Source: Polaromonas sp. | GTDB taxonomy: Bacteria; Pseudomonadota; Gammaproteobacteria; Burkholderiales; Burkholderiaceae_C | Assembly: GCA_013297865.1 (NCBI GenBank) | Contig: JAAFIP010000009.1 | Coordinates: 62,001-126,000 of the forward strand | Direction: 5' to 3' | Length of the DNA: 64,000 bases | Shown: piece by piece, positions 26,093 through 33,762 of the stretch | Numbering within the stretch: the stretch's first letter is position 1 | Layout: each line of letters opens with the position of its first letter | Translations under genes and position numbers: made by a program | The notes under the pieces: model-generated | The model's input: only the letters and a program-made list of their open reading frames with translations | Databases searched by the model: none | What the model was told of the DNA's origin: nothing

Positions 26093-26632
26093 ATGCAATA
26101 TTCAAACCAGTTTTCCCGTGTTCTGACCGCTGTGGGTATCGCCTTCGCGCTGGCCGCATGCAATTCCACCCCACCTGCCAACGCGCCGCCTACGGTGGCC
26201 AGTGTGGACGTGGCGCGCTACTTGGGCACCTGGACGCAGCAGGGCATGGTGCCCAACAGGTTTCAGAAAATGTGCGCCCGCAACACCACGGCCACCTACG
26301 CCAAAGACGGCGAGGGCCTGAGCGTGACCAACCGCTGTATCGACGCCGATGGCAAGAAAGTCGAGGCGGTGGGCGTAGCCAAAATTGTGCAAGGCAGCAA
26401 CAACGCCAAATTGCGCGTGAGCTTTTTCCGCCCGTTTTATGGCGACTACTGGATCTTGGCGCTTGACCCCGATTACCAGTGGGTGCTGGTGGGCGACCCG
26501 GCGCGCGAGAATGGCTGGGTGCTCTCACGCGCGAATCAGCTCGACGGCGCAACCTACAACGCCATCCTCGACAAAGCCGCAGCCCTGGGCTATGACAAGA
26601 CGCGCTTTGTGCGCAGTACGAACACGCCTTGA
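26093..26632 (+). CDS. blc: Outer-membrane lipocalin lipoprotein, Blc-like
   Basis: A 179-residue bacterial lipocalin. The signal peptide ends in the lipobox LAAC (Cys about residue 23). YLGTWTQQGMVPNRFQ holds the GxW motif, LSVTNRC and FFRPFYGDYWILALDPDYQW follow as in Blc, and the C-terminal YDKTRFVRS completes the fold. Blc binds lysophospholipids or fatty acids and helps maintain the envelope. It is divergent from an alpha/beta hydrolase lipoprotein 74 bp away, and convergent with a GNAT gene, with only three bases between the two stops. Confidence 0.9.
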   Translation: MQYSNQFSRVLTAVGIAFALAACNSTPPANAPPTVASVDVARYLGTWTQQGMVPNRFQKMCARNTTATYAKDGEGLSVTNRCIDADGKKVEAVGVAKIVQGSNNAKLRVSFFRPFYGDYWILALDPDYQWVLVGDPARENGWVLSRANQLDGATYNAILDKAAALGYDKTRFVRSTNTP

Positions 26633-26635
26633 CGG

Positions 26636-27112
26636 TTACAGTGCCAACTCAAAAAACGCAGTCGCCAGTGTGTGCCCGCTGTAGTAGGGCGCTATGGGCT
26701 TGAAGCCCATGCGCAGGTAAATCGCCTGCGCGGCGACTGTTTTGGGTACCGTGTCCAGCACCAAGCGCTGGTAGCCTAGCTGACGGGTCTTTTCCACGAG
26801 TAGCTGCATGAGCTGGTCGCCCAGGCGCTGGCCGCGAAATGCGGGCTGCACATACAGGCGCTTGACCTCGGCGGTGCGCTCGTCCAGGTGTTTGAAGGCG
26901 ACGCAGCCCACCAGAATGCCTGCCGCCTGCGCGACCCAGAACATGCCGTGGGGCAGGCTGTAGATGCTGTCAAACTGCGCCATCTCGTCGTCAAAATTCT
27001 GAAAGCTCATGTCCATGTCGAGCCATGCAACGTATGCCTGGATCAAAGCCACGAGCGCGTCATGGTCCTGGGGCAGTTGGGCGGGGCGCAGCTGTGCAGT
27101 CAAGGTGGTCAT
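26636..27112 (-). CDS. GNAT-family N-acetyltransferase
   Basis: A 158-residue acetyltransferase. The acetyl-CoA loop is FRGQRLGDQLMQLLVE (R/Q-x-x-G-x-G/A-type), preceded by AEVKRLYVQPAFRG, and followed by YLRMGFKPIAPY, the usual end of the GNAT fold. It has 4 bases of overlap (ATGA) with the upstream quinone reductase-like gene, so the two are translationally coupled. The acceptor is unknown. Confidence 0.88.
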   Translation of the reverse strand: MTTLTAQLRPAQLPQDHDALVALIQAYVAWLDMDMSFQNFDDEMAQFDSIYSLPHGMFWVAQAAGILVGCVAFKHLDERTAEVKRLYVQPAFRGQRLGDQLMQLLVEKTRQLGYQRLVLDTVPKTVAAQAIYLRMGFKPIAPYYSGHTLATAFFELAL

Positions 27113-27702
27113 TTCCAGTGCGATAGCTGCATGTCAATGCGCTGACAGAATTTTTCAAAGGCCTGTGCACTGACTTTTTCGCTGCGATACAGCGAGAGCA
27201 TCCGGAATGCGCATTGTGGTGCGCAGGTGCCCAGCAAAGCTGTCTTGAGCTGGCGTTTGACGGGCTGCCGCATCACGAAGCGGTCCACCCACCACGGCGA
27301 GCCCAGGCTGGTGATGGCCAGCGCATGGCGCAGATGGGGCAAACGTGCCTGGATAGCGCCCAGATCAACGGCATGGTCGTAGGCCACACCCGGTGCCCAG
27401 ACACGGTCAAACCAGCCTTTGGCAATCGCGGGCAGGCCATACCACCAGGTGGGAAACACCATGACCAGAGCCTGCGCGCTGGTCAGCTCAAGCACATCTT
27501 GTGCGATGGCGCTGCGGTCAAAGCTGGCGCTGTAATAGCTTTGGCGCTCTGCGGCCGTGAGCGCCGCAGCAAACTGCTGGTCGTACAGGTCTTTGACGAT
27601 GGTGTCGTGCCCACGGCGGCGCAAGGCGGCTGTAGCGCGGTCGGCCAGCGCGTGGCACAGGCTGTTTTTCAGAGGGTGGGCAATAACGACAAGGCACTTC
27701 AT
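27109..27702 (-). CDS. Flavodoxin-fold NAD(P)H quinone oxidoreductase (KefF/MdaB-like)
   Basis: A 197-residue FMN or FAD enzyme that reduces quinones by two electrons. It starts KCLVVIAHPLKNSLCHALAD and has the conserved VFPTWWYGLPAIAKGWFDRV of the NQO1/KefF family, then GSPWWVDRF. The start at 27702 is used because longer forms overlap mutL. It overlaps the GNAT gene by four bases. Its place just downstream of mutL on the same strand allows co-transcription, though the functions are unrelated. Confidence 0.88.
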   Translation of the reverse strand: MKCLVVIAHPLKNSLCHALADRATAALRRRGHDTIVKDLYDQQFAAALTAAERQSYYSASFDRSAIAQDVLELTSAQALVMVFPTWWYGLPAIAKGWFDRVWAPGVAYDHAVDLGAIQARLPHLRHALAITSLGSPWWVDRFVMRQPVKRQLKTALLGTCAPQCAFRMLSLYRSEKVSAQAFEKFCQRIDMQLSHWK

Positions 27703-27722
27703 GGGGCACGTCGGCGCTGGCG

Positions 27723-29612
27723 CTAGCGGCCTCGCAGAAACAGCGTGTCCAGCTCTTTGAGGCTGACTTGCCGCCAGGTAGGGCGGCCATGGTTGCACTG
27801 GTCGGAGCGCTCGGTGGCTTCCATCTGGCGCAGCAGGGCGTTCATCTCGGGCAGGGTGAGGCTGCGGTTGGCGCGCACCGCGCCGTGGCAGGCCATGGTG
27901 CTGAGGATCTCATGCTGGGCGCGCTCAATCACGGTGCTGGCGTCATGCTGGCCCAGCTCGGCCAGCACACTGCGCGCCAGCTCGACCGGGTCGCCCTGGG
28001 CCAGGGTGCCCGGCACGGCGCGCACGGCCAGGGTTTTGGGCGAGAACGGGGTGATCTCCAGGCCCAGTCGTTGCAGCACATCGACGCTGGCCTCGGCCGT
28101 GGCCACCTCGGTGGGGGTGGCGGCAAAGGTGGCAGGAATCAGCAGGGGCTGTGCGCTGATGCGTGCGCTGTCGATCTGCGTTTTCAGCCGCTCGTAGACA
28201 ATACGCTCGTGCGCGGCGTGCATGTCGACAATGACCAGGCCCTGCGCGTTTTCGGCCAGGATGTAGATGCCTTGCAGCTGGGCCAGGGCTTTGCCCAGAG
28301 GCCAGTTGGGGGTGTCTTGGTCCTGCGTTGAGCCAGTCGACGTGGCTGCAAATCCTGAAGCAGACTCAGGATGTATGGAGGCACTAGCCGCTTGCCCCCA
28401 CAGCACGGACACATCCGACACCCGGTTGCCGATCTGGTCTGGGTTGTCATATGCTCTGAAATTAATAGCTGCCTGCGCGATATTCGATTGGCCTGACGGC
28501 GTCTTTCGATCTGAAAACAGGCCGCTTTCCAATCCAGCAGGCTGCGCCTGCGCTGTGGCGCCACTGGCCAGCTCCAGCTCCAGCGCCACCCCTGCACCCG
28601 AGCGCGGCACGGCCAGCGCGTTGCCCACCGCATGGCGCAGGGCCTGGTGTACCTCGCGGCTGTCGCGAAAGCGCACTTCGATCTTGGTGGGGTGCACGTT
28701 GACATCCACCCGTGCAGGGTCGATCTGCATGAACAGCACATACACCGGCTGTCTGCCGCCGTGCAGCACGTCTTCATAGGCGCTGCGCGCTGCATGGCTG
28801 AGCACCTTGTCACGCACATAGCGGCCGTTCACATAGGCAAACTGCTGGTCGGCGCGCGAGCGGGCGGCGTCGGGAATGCCAGCGTAGCCCTGCACGCTGA
28901 CCCCGCTGGCGCCTTGGTAGTTGACGGCAATGGCCTGCGCGATAAAGTCTTCGCCCAGCACATCGCCGATGCGCTGCTCCACGCTGCCTGCGCGCCACTG
29001 CTCCAGCAGCTTGCCTTCGTGCCACACCGCAAAGCCCACATCAGGCCGCGCCAGCGCATGGCGGCGCACCGATTCGAGGCAGTGGGCCAGCTCGGTCGCA
29101 TCGGTCTTGAGAAACTTGCGCCGCGCAGGCGTGGCAAAAAACAGCTCTTTGACCTCGACCGTGGTGCCCTGGGCGCGGGCCGCCTGGCTCAGCTCGCCCG
29201 TTTGGCCGTGCAGCATCCAGGCGCTGGCCTGGCCTGCGGCGCGCGAGAGCACGGTGCAGTCGGCTATCGAATTGATGGCGGCCAGCGCCTCGCCGCGAAA
29301 GCCCATGGTGCTGACCGATTCCAGATCGGTCAGCGAGGCAATCTTGCTGGTGGCATGGCGTTTGAGCGCCATCGGCAGCTGCTCGCGTGCCATGCCCAGG
29401 CCATCGTCTTCCACCACAATGGCGCGCACGCCGCCGGCCAGCAGGCGCAGCGTGATCTGCCTGGCCCCGGCGTCCAGCGCGTTGTCCAACAGCTCGCGCA
29501 CCACCGAGGCCGGGCGCTCCACCACCTCGCCGGCTGCAATCTGGCTGATCAGCTCGTCGGGCAGCTCGCGGATGGTGGGGGGCAAAATTGTGGGGGATAA
29601 AGCAGCATTCAC
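27723..29612 (-). CDS. mutL: DNA mismatch repair protein MutL, endonuclease type
   Basis: A 629-residue mismatch-repair ATPase/endonuclease. The ATPase motifs are LISQIAAGEVVERPASVVRE followed by LLDNALDAGA, then DGLGM, KRHATSKI and GFRGEAL. In motif I the usual catalytic Glu position is Asp43. The C-terminal domain has DMHAAHE, ACHGA and CNHGRPT, which match the metal-dependent nicking motifs of MutL proteins in species without MutH. A GTG at 29612 is the most likely start. Residues 372-388 (SGQSNIAQAAINFRAYD) come from a TCCCGCG repeat in the flexible linker between the two halves. Divergent from dedA (36 bp). Confidence 0.94.
   Translation of the reverse strand: MNAALSPTILPPTIRELPDELISQIAAGEVVERPASVVRELLDNALDAGARQITLRLLAGGVRAIVVEDDGLGMAREQLPMALKRHATSKIASLTDLESVSTMGFRGEALAAINSIADCTVLSRAAGQASAWMLHGQTGELSQAARAQGTTVEVKELFFATPARRKFLKTDATELAHCLESVRRHALARPDVGFAVWHEGKLLEQWRAGSVEQRIGDVLGEDFIAQAIAVNYQGASGVSVQGYAGIPDAARSRADQQFAYVNGRYVRDKVLSHAARSAYEDVLHGGRQPVYVLFMQIDPARVDVNVHPTKIEVRFRDSREVHQALRHAVGNALAVPRSGAGVALELELASGATAQAQPAGLESGLFSDRKTPSGQSNIAQAAINFRAYDNPDQIGNRVSDVSVLWGQAASASIHPESASGFAATSTGSTQDQDTPNWPLGKALAQLQGIYILAENAQGLVIVDMHAAHERIVYERLKTQIDSARISAQPLLIPATFAATPTEVATAEASVDVLQRLGLEITPFSPKTLAVRAVPGTLAQGDPVELARSVLAELGQHDASTVIERAQHEILSTMACHGAVRANRSLTLPEMNALLRQMEATERSDQCNHGRPTWRQVSLKELDTLFLRGR
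28453..28500 (+). repeat. TCCCGCG element, copy 7, inside mutL
   Basis: Forward on the plus strand, thus antisense to mutL: GCTCT-GAAATTA-ATAGC, core TGCCTGCGCGATATTCGATT, then GGCCTGACGGC. It encodes part of the interdomain linker of MutL. Confidence 0.88.
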
Positions 29613-29648
29613 ACAGCCATTGTAGGCGGGCGGCGATAATCCCACTCC

Positions 29649-30302
29649 ATGGAACTTTTTACTTTTTTGCTGGATTTCATTTTGCACGTCGACGTGCATC
29701 TCAAGGAATTTGTGGCCACCTACGGTGCCTGGGTGTATGTGCTGCTGTTTCTGATCGTGTTCACCGAAACGGGTGTGGTGGTGATGCCGTTTCTGCCTGG
29801 GGATTCGCTGCTGTTCATCACCGGGGCGCTGTGTGGCCTGGGGCTGATCAGCCTGCCAATAGCCATTGCAGTGCTGCTGGCAGCGGCGATATTGGGCGAC
29901 CAGTGCAACTACACGATCGGCCGCTATTTCGGCCCCAAGGTGTTCCAGTGGGAAGACTCCCGGTTTTTCAACAAAAAAGCCTTTGACCGCGCCCATGCTT
30001 TTTATGAAACCTATGGCGGCGTGACGATCATTCTGGCGCGCTTCATGCCTTTTATCCGCACCTTCGTGCCCTTTGTGGCAGGCGTGGCCGAGATGACGCG
30101 CGCCAAGTTCACTTTTTACAACGTGGTGGGCGCACTGATCTGGGTCGTGGGCCTGTGTGTGGCAGGCTATGTGTTTGGCAATCTGCCCTGGGTGCAGGCC
30201 AATCTGTCCAAAATCATCTGGGCGCTGATCATCGGGCCAGGCCTGATTGCGCTGTATGGTGCATGGAGGGCGAGCCGCAGCGAAGCCAAACCCGCCCGCT
30301 AA
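29649..30302 (+). CDS. DedA-family inner-membrane protein
   Basis: A 217-residue polytopic protein of the DedA/VTT (SNARE-associated) family, implicated in undecaprenyl-phosphate or phospholipid scrambling and envelope homeostasis. Signatures are FLPGDSLLFITGALCGLG, GDQCNYTIGRYFGPKVF, and ARFMPFIRTFVPFVAGVAEM, the last carrying the conserved arginines. About five helices are seen. It is divergent from mutL and followed by a receiver-domain gene. Confidence 0.9.
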   Translation: MELFTFLLDFILHVDVHLKEFVATYGAWVYVLLFLIVFTETGVVVMPFLPGDSLLFITGALCGLGLISLPIAIAVLLAAAILGDQCNYTIGRYFGPKVFQWEDSRFFNKKAFDRAHAFYETYGGVTIILARFMPFIRTFVPFVAGVAEMTRAKFTFYNVVGALIWVVGLCVAGYVFGNLPWVQANLSKIIWALIIGPGLIALYGAWRASRSEAKPAR

Positions 30303-30430
30303 AGCCCTGCCAGGCTTGACGTTCGCGCCGGGCAAGGTACCATGATGCTATGTCCTTAAATGGACGGCACATCTGCGCAACCATACACGCTATAGAATGA
30401 ATAGTTAATACCAGACCCGATCGAGATTTG

Positions 30431-31009
30431 ATGCAGCCCACCTTGAACCTGCCTGATCAGTCTACCCAGCCCATGGGGCTGGATGCCCCGCTGCCCACAG
30501 CCAGCGAGGAGGTCACCCCATCGGGTTTTGAGCCGACCCGGCCGCTGGACTGGGAGCAGCAGGCGCTTACCCCCGACTACGACGAGATCATTGCCGCCAT
30601 CGAGACGGGCGAGATCATGGCCGAGCCTGATTTCAGCGCACGCAAGCGCGTGCTGGTGGTGGATGATGACGTGTCGGCCCGTATGTACCTGCGCGCCAAG
30701 CTGGCGCTGGTGGAGGGTATCGATGTCTACGAGGCCAGCAGTGGCGACGAGGCCTTGCAGATGAGTGAATTCACCCCGTTTGATGGCATTTTGCTGGACG
30801 TGAACATGGCCGGACAGGACGGCTACGCCGTGTGCCGCACCATCAAACGCCAAAGCCGCAGCCGTGGCGGCAAACTGCCCAAAATCTATCTGGTCACCAG
30901 CCGCTCCGGCATGATGGACCGCATGCGCGCCACGCTGGCTGGCGCAGACGCCTTCATTTCCAAGCCGCCCCTGCCCAACCAGCTGCACGAGCTACTGGCC
31001 GCTATCTGA
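30431..31009 (+). CDS. Single-domain response regulator with N-terminal extension
   Basis: A 192-residue protein. Residues 1-70 are an acidic Pro-rich stretch without a recognised fold. Residues about 72-190 form a receiver domain (KRVLVVDDDVSARMYLRAKL, LLDVNMAGQDGY with the phospho-acceptor Asp, then VTSRS and ISKPP with the conserved Lys). No output domain is present, so it would act by protein contact. ATG at 30431 is used; an in-frame TTG precedes it. The next gene encodes a related tandem receiver protein, but no histidine kinase is nearby. Confidence 0.87.
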   Translation: MQPTLNLPDQSTQPMGLDAPLPTASEEVTPSGFEPTRPLDWEQQALTPDYDEIIAAIETGEIMAEPDFSARKRVLVVDDDVSARMYLRAKLALVEGIDVYEASSGDEALQMSEFTPFDGILLDVNMAGQDGYAVCRTIKRQSRSRGGKLPKIYLVTSRSGMMDRMRATLAGADAFISKPPLPNQLHELLAAI

Positions 31010-31097
31010 GCGGCTCTGCCTTTTGCCGGCACAAAACCTGTGGCTTGGCTGGCTGAATTTGTGCAATAGGTCACGGATTGCCATTATCATTGCCTGA

Positions 31098-31868
31098 ATG
31101 TCAAAAAGAATACTGGTCAGAGTTGTGGGCTTTAGCGATGTGGAGCGGCATGCCCTGAACACCATGTTCAGGCTGTCGCAGGAGCCTGCCACCGACCGCG
31201 AGGTGAGCTACGAGGCCTGGCTGGACGGCAGTGTTGAATCGGCTGAACTGGTGTTGATTGATGGCTCACACGGCAGCGCCGCCGGGGAGCTGGCCGAGCT
31301 GCGCGACCACCCGGATGTCGGGCTGATCTGGGTCGGCTCGATCAGCCCGGCCAAAGCCTGGCGCACTTTCAGCCGCCCTTTGCGCTGGCCCGATGTGCTG
31401 ACCGCGATGGACATGTATTTTGCGCCCCAGCCTACGCTGGACATCGACCTGGACAGTGACGATATCGAGTCGCAGATTGAGCTGGTCAGCAGGCCAGTAC
31501 CACTGTTTGCCTTCGATGCCCCGGCTGAGAGGCGCGCCCTGATTGCCGATGCCGACCGCCAGGCGCGCCTGTACCTGCGCAGCAAGCTGGCAGCCCAGGG
31601 CATTACCCATGTGGATGAAGCGGGCAGTGTGGCAGACGCCCAGGCCCTGCTGGCGCAGCACCGCTACCAGCTCGTGAGTGTGGACCTGGAGCTGAGCGAT
31701 CTTGACCCGTGGAGCGCCATCAGCCAGGCGCCCAAGTCAGCGCTGCGCTGGGTGACTGGCTCCAGCATCGGCTTGACCCAAAGACTGACAGCCAAAGTCC
31801 ATGGCTGCAGCGTGATGGAGAAACCGCTGGACCCTGTCAAACTGCAGGATTTGCTACAAAAAATATAG
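31098..31868 (+). CDS. Tandem receiver protein (degenerate plus intact domain)
   Basis: A 256-residue protein. The C-terminal half (about 145-256) is a receiver domain: LIADADRQARLYLRSKLAAQ, SVDLELSDLDPW with a candidate phospho-Asp, WVTGSS and MEKPLDP with the conserved Lys. The N-terminal half has a receiver-like pattern (LVLIDGS, WVGSIS, SRPLRWPD), but the Lys position is Arg, so it may be a pseudo-receiver. RLYLRSKLAAQ resembles RMYLRAKLA of the preceding gene, suggesting duplication. The last residues and TAG stop come from a TCCCGCG repeat. Confidence 0.78.
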   Translation: MSKRILVRVVGFSDVERHALNTMFRLSQEPATDREVSYEAWLDGSVESAELVLIDGSHGSAAGELAELRDHPDVGLIWVGSISPAKAWRTFSRPLRWPDVLTAMDMYFAPQPTLDIDLDSDDIESQIELVSRPVPLFAFDAPAERRALIADADRQARLYLRSKLAAQGITHVDEAGSVADAQALLAQHRYQLVSVDLELSDLDPWSAISQAPKSALRWVTGSSIGLTQRLTAKVHGCSVMEKPLDPVKLQDLLQKI

Positions 31869-31900
31869 CTGCTCCCGCGATATTCTATTGGGCTGCAGCC
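31853..31900 (+). repeat. TCCCGCG element, copy 8, provides a stop codon
   Basis: Forward copy overlapping the end of the tandem receiver gene: GCTAC-AAAAAAT-ATAGC, core TGCTCCCGCGATATTCTATT, palindrome GGCTGCAGCC. The TAG in the left arm ATAGC is the stop codon, so the gene ends LLQKI in repeat sequence. Confidence 0.92.
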
Positions 31901-31956
31901 ATTTTTTCTATTTATTTGGGTCGCACGGCAGCCTACAAACGCCGTACTGGGCAGGC

Positions 31957-32724
31957 TTAGTGGTTTTGCGAACCGCGATGCGCCCAGGCCGTGGTGTGCT
32001 TCTCCACATAGTCAAACAGTTCATACATCACCATGGCCATGGCGCCCACCACGACCAGGCCGCCAAAGGCCAGGCCCATCTGCATGGCGCTGCCAGCGCT
32101 GATCAGCAGGTAGCCGATGCCTTCGTTGGCGGCGGTCATTTCACTGACCGTGGTGCCGACAAAGGCCAAGGTGATGGCCACTTTGAGCGAGCCGAAAAAG
32201 TAGGGCATCGAGCGGGGCATGCCAACCTTGGTCAGCACGTCCCAGCGTTTGGCACCCAGCACGCGCAGCACGTCTTCCAGCTCAGGCTCCAGCGTGGCCA
32301 GGCCGGTGGCGATGTTGACCATGATGGGGAAGAAGCTGATGAGGAAAGCGGTGAGGATGGCCGGGCCGACCCCGATGCCAAACCACACCACCAGAATGGG
32401 CACAAAGGCGGCTTTGGGCAGGGCATTGAAGCCCGTCATCAGCGGGTACATGGCGGTGTAGGCCATGCGTGAGCTGCCCATCAAAAAGCCCAGCAGCACA
32501 CCGACGACGATGGCGATACCAAAGCCCACCATCGTGACCCAGAAGGTGCGCCAGGCGTGTTTGCCAATTTCACCTTTGAACTCCCACACCTGCGCAGCGA
32601 TGCGCGACGGGCTGGGGAAGATGAATTCAGTCACGTTGAAAATGCGGCAGATGGCTTCCCATAAAACAAGGGTGACAATCAGCAGCAGCCAGGGGGAGTA
32701 GCGTTCAAGGGCTTTGGGTTTCAT
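31957..32724 (-). CDS. ABC transporter permease, SsuC/TauC-like
   Basis: A 255-residue inner-membrane permease with about six helices. The cytoplasmic EAA loop reads DVLRVLGAKRWDVLTKVGMP, which would dock with the ATPase. FPSPSRIAAQVWEF is typical of the nitrate/sulfonate/pyrimidine-type family. ATG at 32724 is used; longer forms overlap the ATPase gene. It is the last gene of a three-gene transporter set (receptor 33763, ATPase 32801, permease). Ligand not readable; the position beside purine-degradation genes suggests a nucleobase or ureide. Confidence 0.88.
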   Translation of the reverse strand: MKPKALERYSPWLLLIVTLVLWEAICRIFNVTEFIFPSPSRIAAQVWEFKGEIGKHAWRTFWVTMVGFGIAIVVGVLLGFLMGSSRMAYTAMYPLMTGFNALPKAAFVPILVVWFGIGVGPAILTAFLISFFPIMVNIATGLATLEPELEDVLRVLGAKRWDVLTKVGMPRSMPYFFGSLKVAITLAFVGTTVSEMTAANEGIGYLLISAGSAMQMGLAFGGLVVVGAMAMVMYELFDYVEKHTTAWAHRGSQNH

Positions 32725-32800
32725 GGTGCGGGGTGTGTTGTAGGGCGCAGGGGGTGGGCGGGCTGGGCTGAAAGTGCGTTTGGGTGTGGGGGCTGTGGAT

Positions 32801-33628
32801 TCAGGCTGGGCTTGCTGCCACCACGCCCGTTTTACGAATCGCACCAATGTGGCCGCGCAGCTCCAGCACGATGTCGGCAAACTCCTTGGTGTAGGTAATC
32901 TCCAGGTCACGCGGGCGGGGCAGGTCGATGTGCTTTTCCACCATCAGGCGGCCGGGCGACTTGCTCATCACATACACCTTGTCGGCCAGAAACACCGATT
33001 CGCGCAGGTCGTGGGTGACCAGAATCACGTTGAATTTTTGCACCGCATGCAGGTCGCGCAGGGTGCACCACAGCTCTTCGCGGGTGAAGGCGTCCAGCGC
33101 GCCAAAGGGCTCGTCCAGCAGCAGCATCTTGGGTTCATGGATCAGGGCGCGACAAATGCTGGCACGCTGCTGCATGCCGCCCGAGAGTTGCCAGGGGAAT
33201 TTTTTCTCATAGCCGCCCAGGCCTACGCTCTCCAGCAACTGCGAGGCGCGCGCTTCATATTCTTTGCGCTTGGCCTTGAAGTTACTGCGGTAGGGCTCGA
33301 CAATCTCCAGCGGCAGCAGCACGTTGTCCAGCGTGGTGCGCCAGGGCAGCAGGGACGGGGCCTGGAAGGCCATGCCGCTGATTTTGAGCGGGCCGGTCAC
33401 GCTTTCGCCGTTGATCTTGATGCTGCCCTTGCTGGGCATTTTCAGGCCCGTGGTCAGCTTCATGAAGGTGGACTTGCCGCAGCCCGAGGGGCCGACGATG
33501 GCGATGAATTCACCACGGCCTACCTTGAGAGAAATGTCTTCCACCGCGAAGTTGCCTTGGGCCAGCAGTTCGTCGTTGTAGGCAAGCCAGACTTTGTCAA
33601 AGTCGACAAATGCGGGGGTGGATGTCAT
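32801..33628 (-). CDS. ABC transporter ATPase, SsuB/TauB-like
   Basis: A 275-residue ATPase. Walker A is GPSGCGKST near residue 48, the Q-loop region reads AFQAPSLLPWRT, the signature is LSGGMQQRASI, and Walker B is LLLDEPFGALDAFT followed by VTHDLRES. This matches ATPases of the nitrate/sulfonate/taurine family. The ATG at 33628 gives the usual MTSTPAFVDFDKV start. It lies between the permease and receptor genes on the same strand; a TCCCGCG repeat separates it from the receptor. Confidence 0.92.
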   Translation of the reverse strand: MTSTPAFVDFDKVWLAYNDELLAQGNFAVEDISLKVGRGEFIAIVGPSGCGKSTFMKLTTGLKMPSKGSIKINGESVTGPLKISGMAFQAPSLLPWRTTLDNVLLPLEIVEPYRSNFKAKRKEYEARASQLLESVGLGGYEKKFPWQLSGGMQQRASICRALIHEPKMLLLDEPFGALDAFTREELWCTLRDLHAVQKFNVILVTHDLRESVFLADKVYVMSKSPGRLMVEKHIDLPRPRDLEITYTKEFADIVLELRGHIGAIRKTGVVAASPA

Positions 33629-33706
33629 GGGGCTGTCTCTATCGTTGTGAGGGGAAACTGCCCGGGGCGCTGCGCGCTGCAAAGCCCCAGGTTTAGATAT
33701 AAAAAC

Positions 33707-33755
33707 AGCTGCCAGCCCAATAGAATATCGCGGGGGCAGCTATTATTTTTATAGT
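33707..33755 (-). repeat. TCCCGCG element, copy 9
   Basis: Reverse copy in the spacer between the receptor and ATPase genes of the ABC transporter; forward relative to transcription. CAGCTGCCAGCCC, core AATAGAATATCGCGGGGGCA, GCTAT-TATTTTT-ATAGT. It may form a processing or attenuation hairpin within the operon mRNA. Confidence 0.9.
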
Positions 33756-33762
33756 GAAAGAA

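Noticed and set aside
29613-30335. Long N-terminal extension of the mutL frame.
   Set aside because: It lies antisense to dedA, and family MutL proteins start within a few residues of IRELPDELISQIAAGE.
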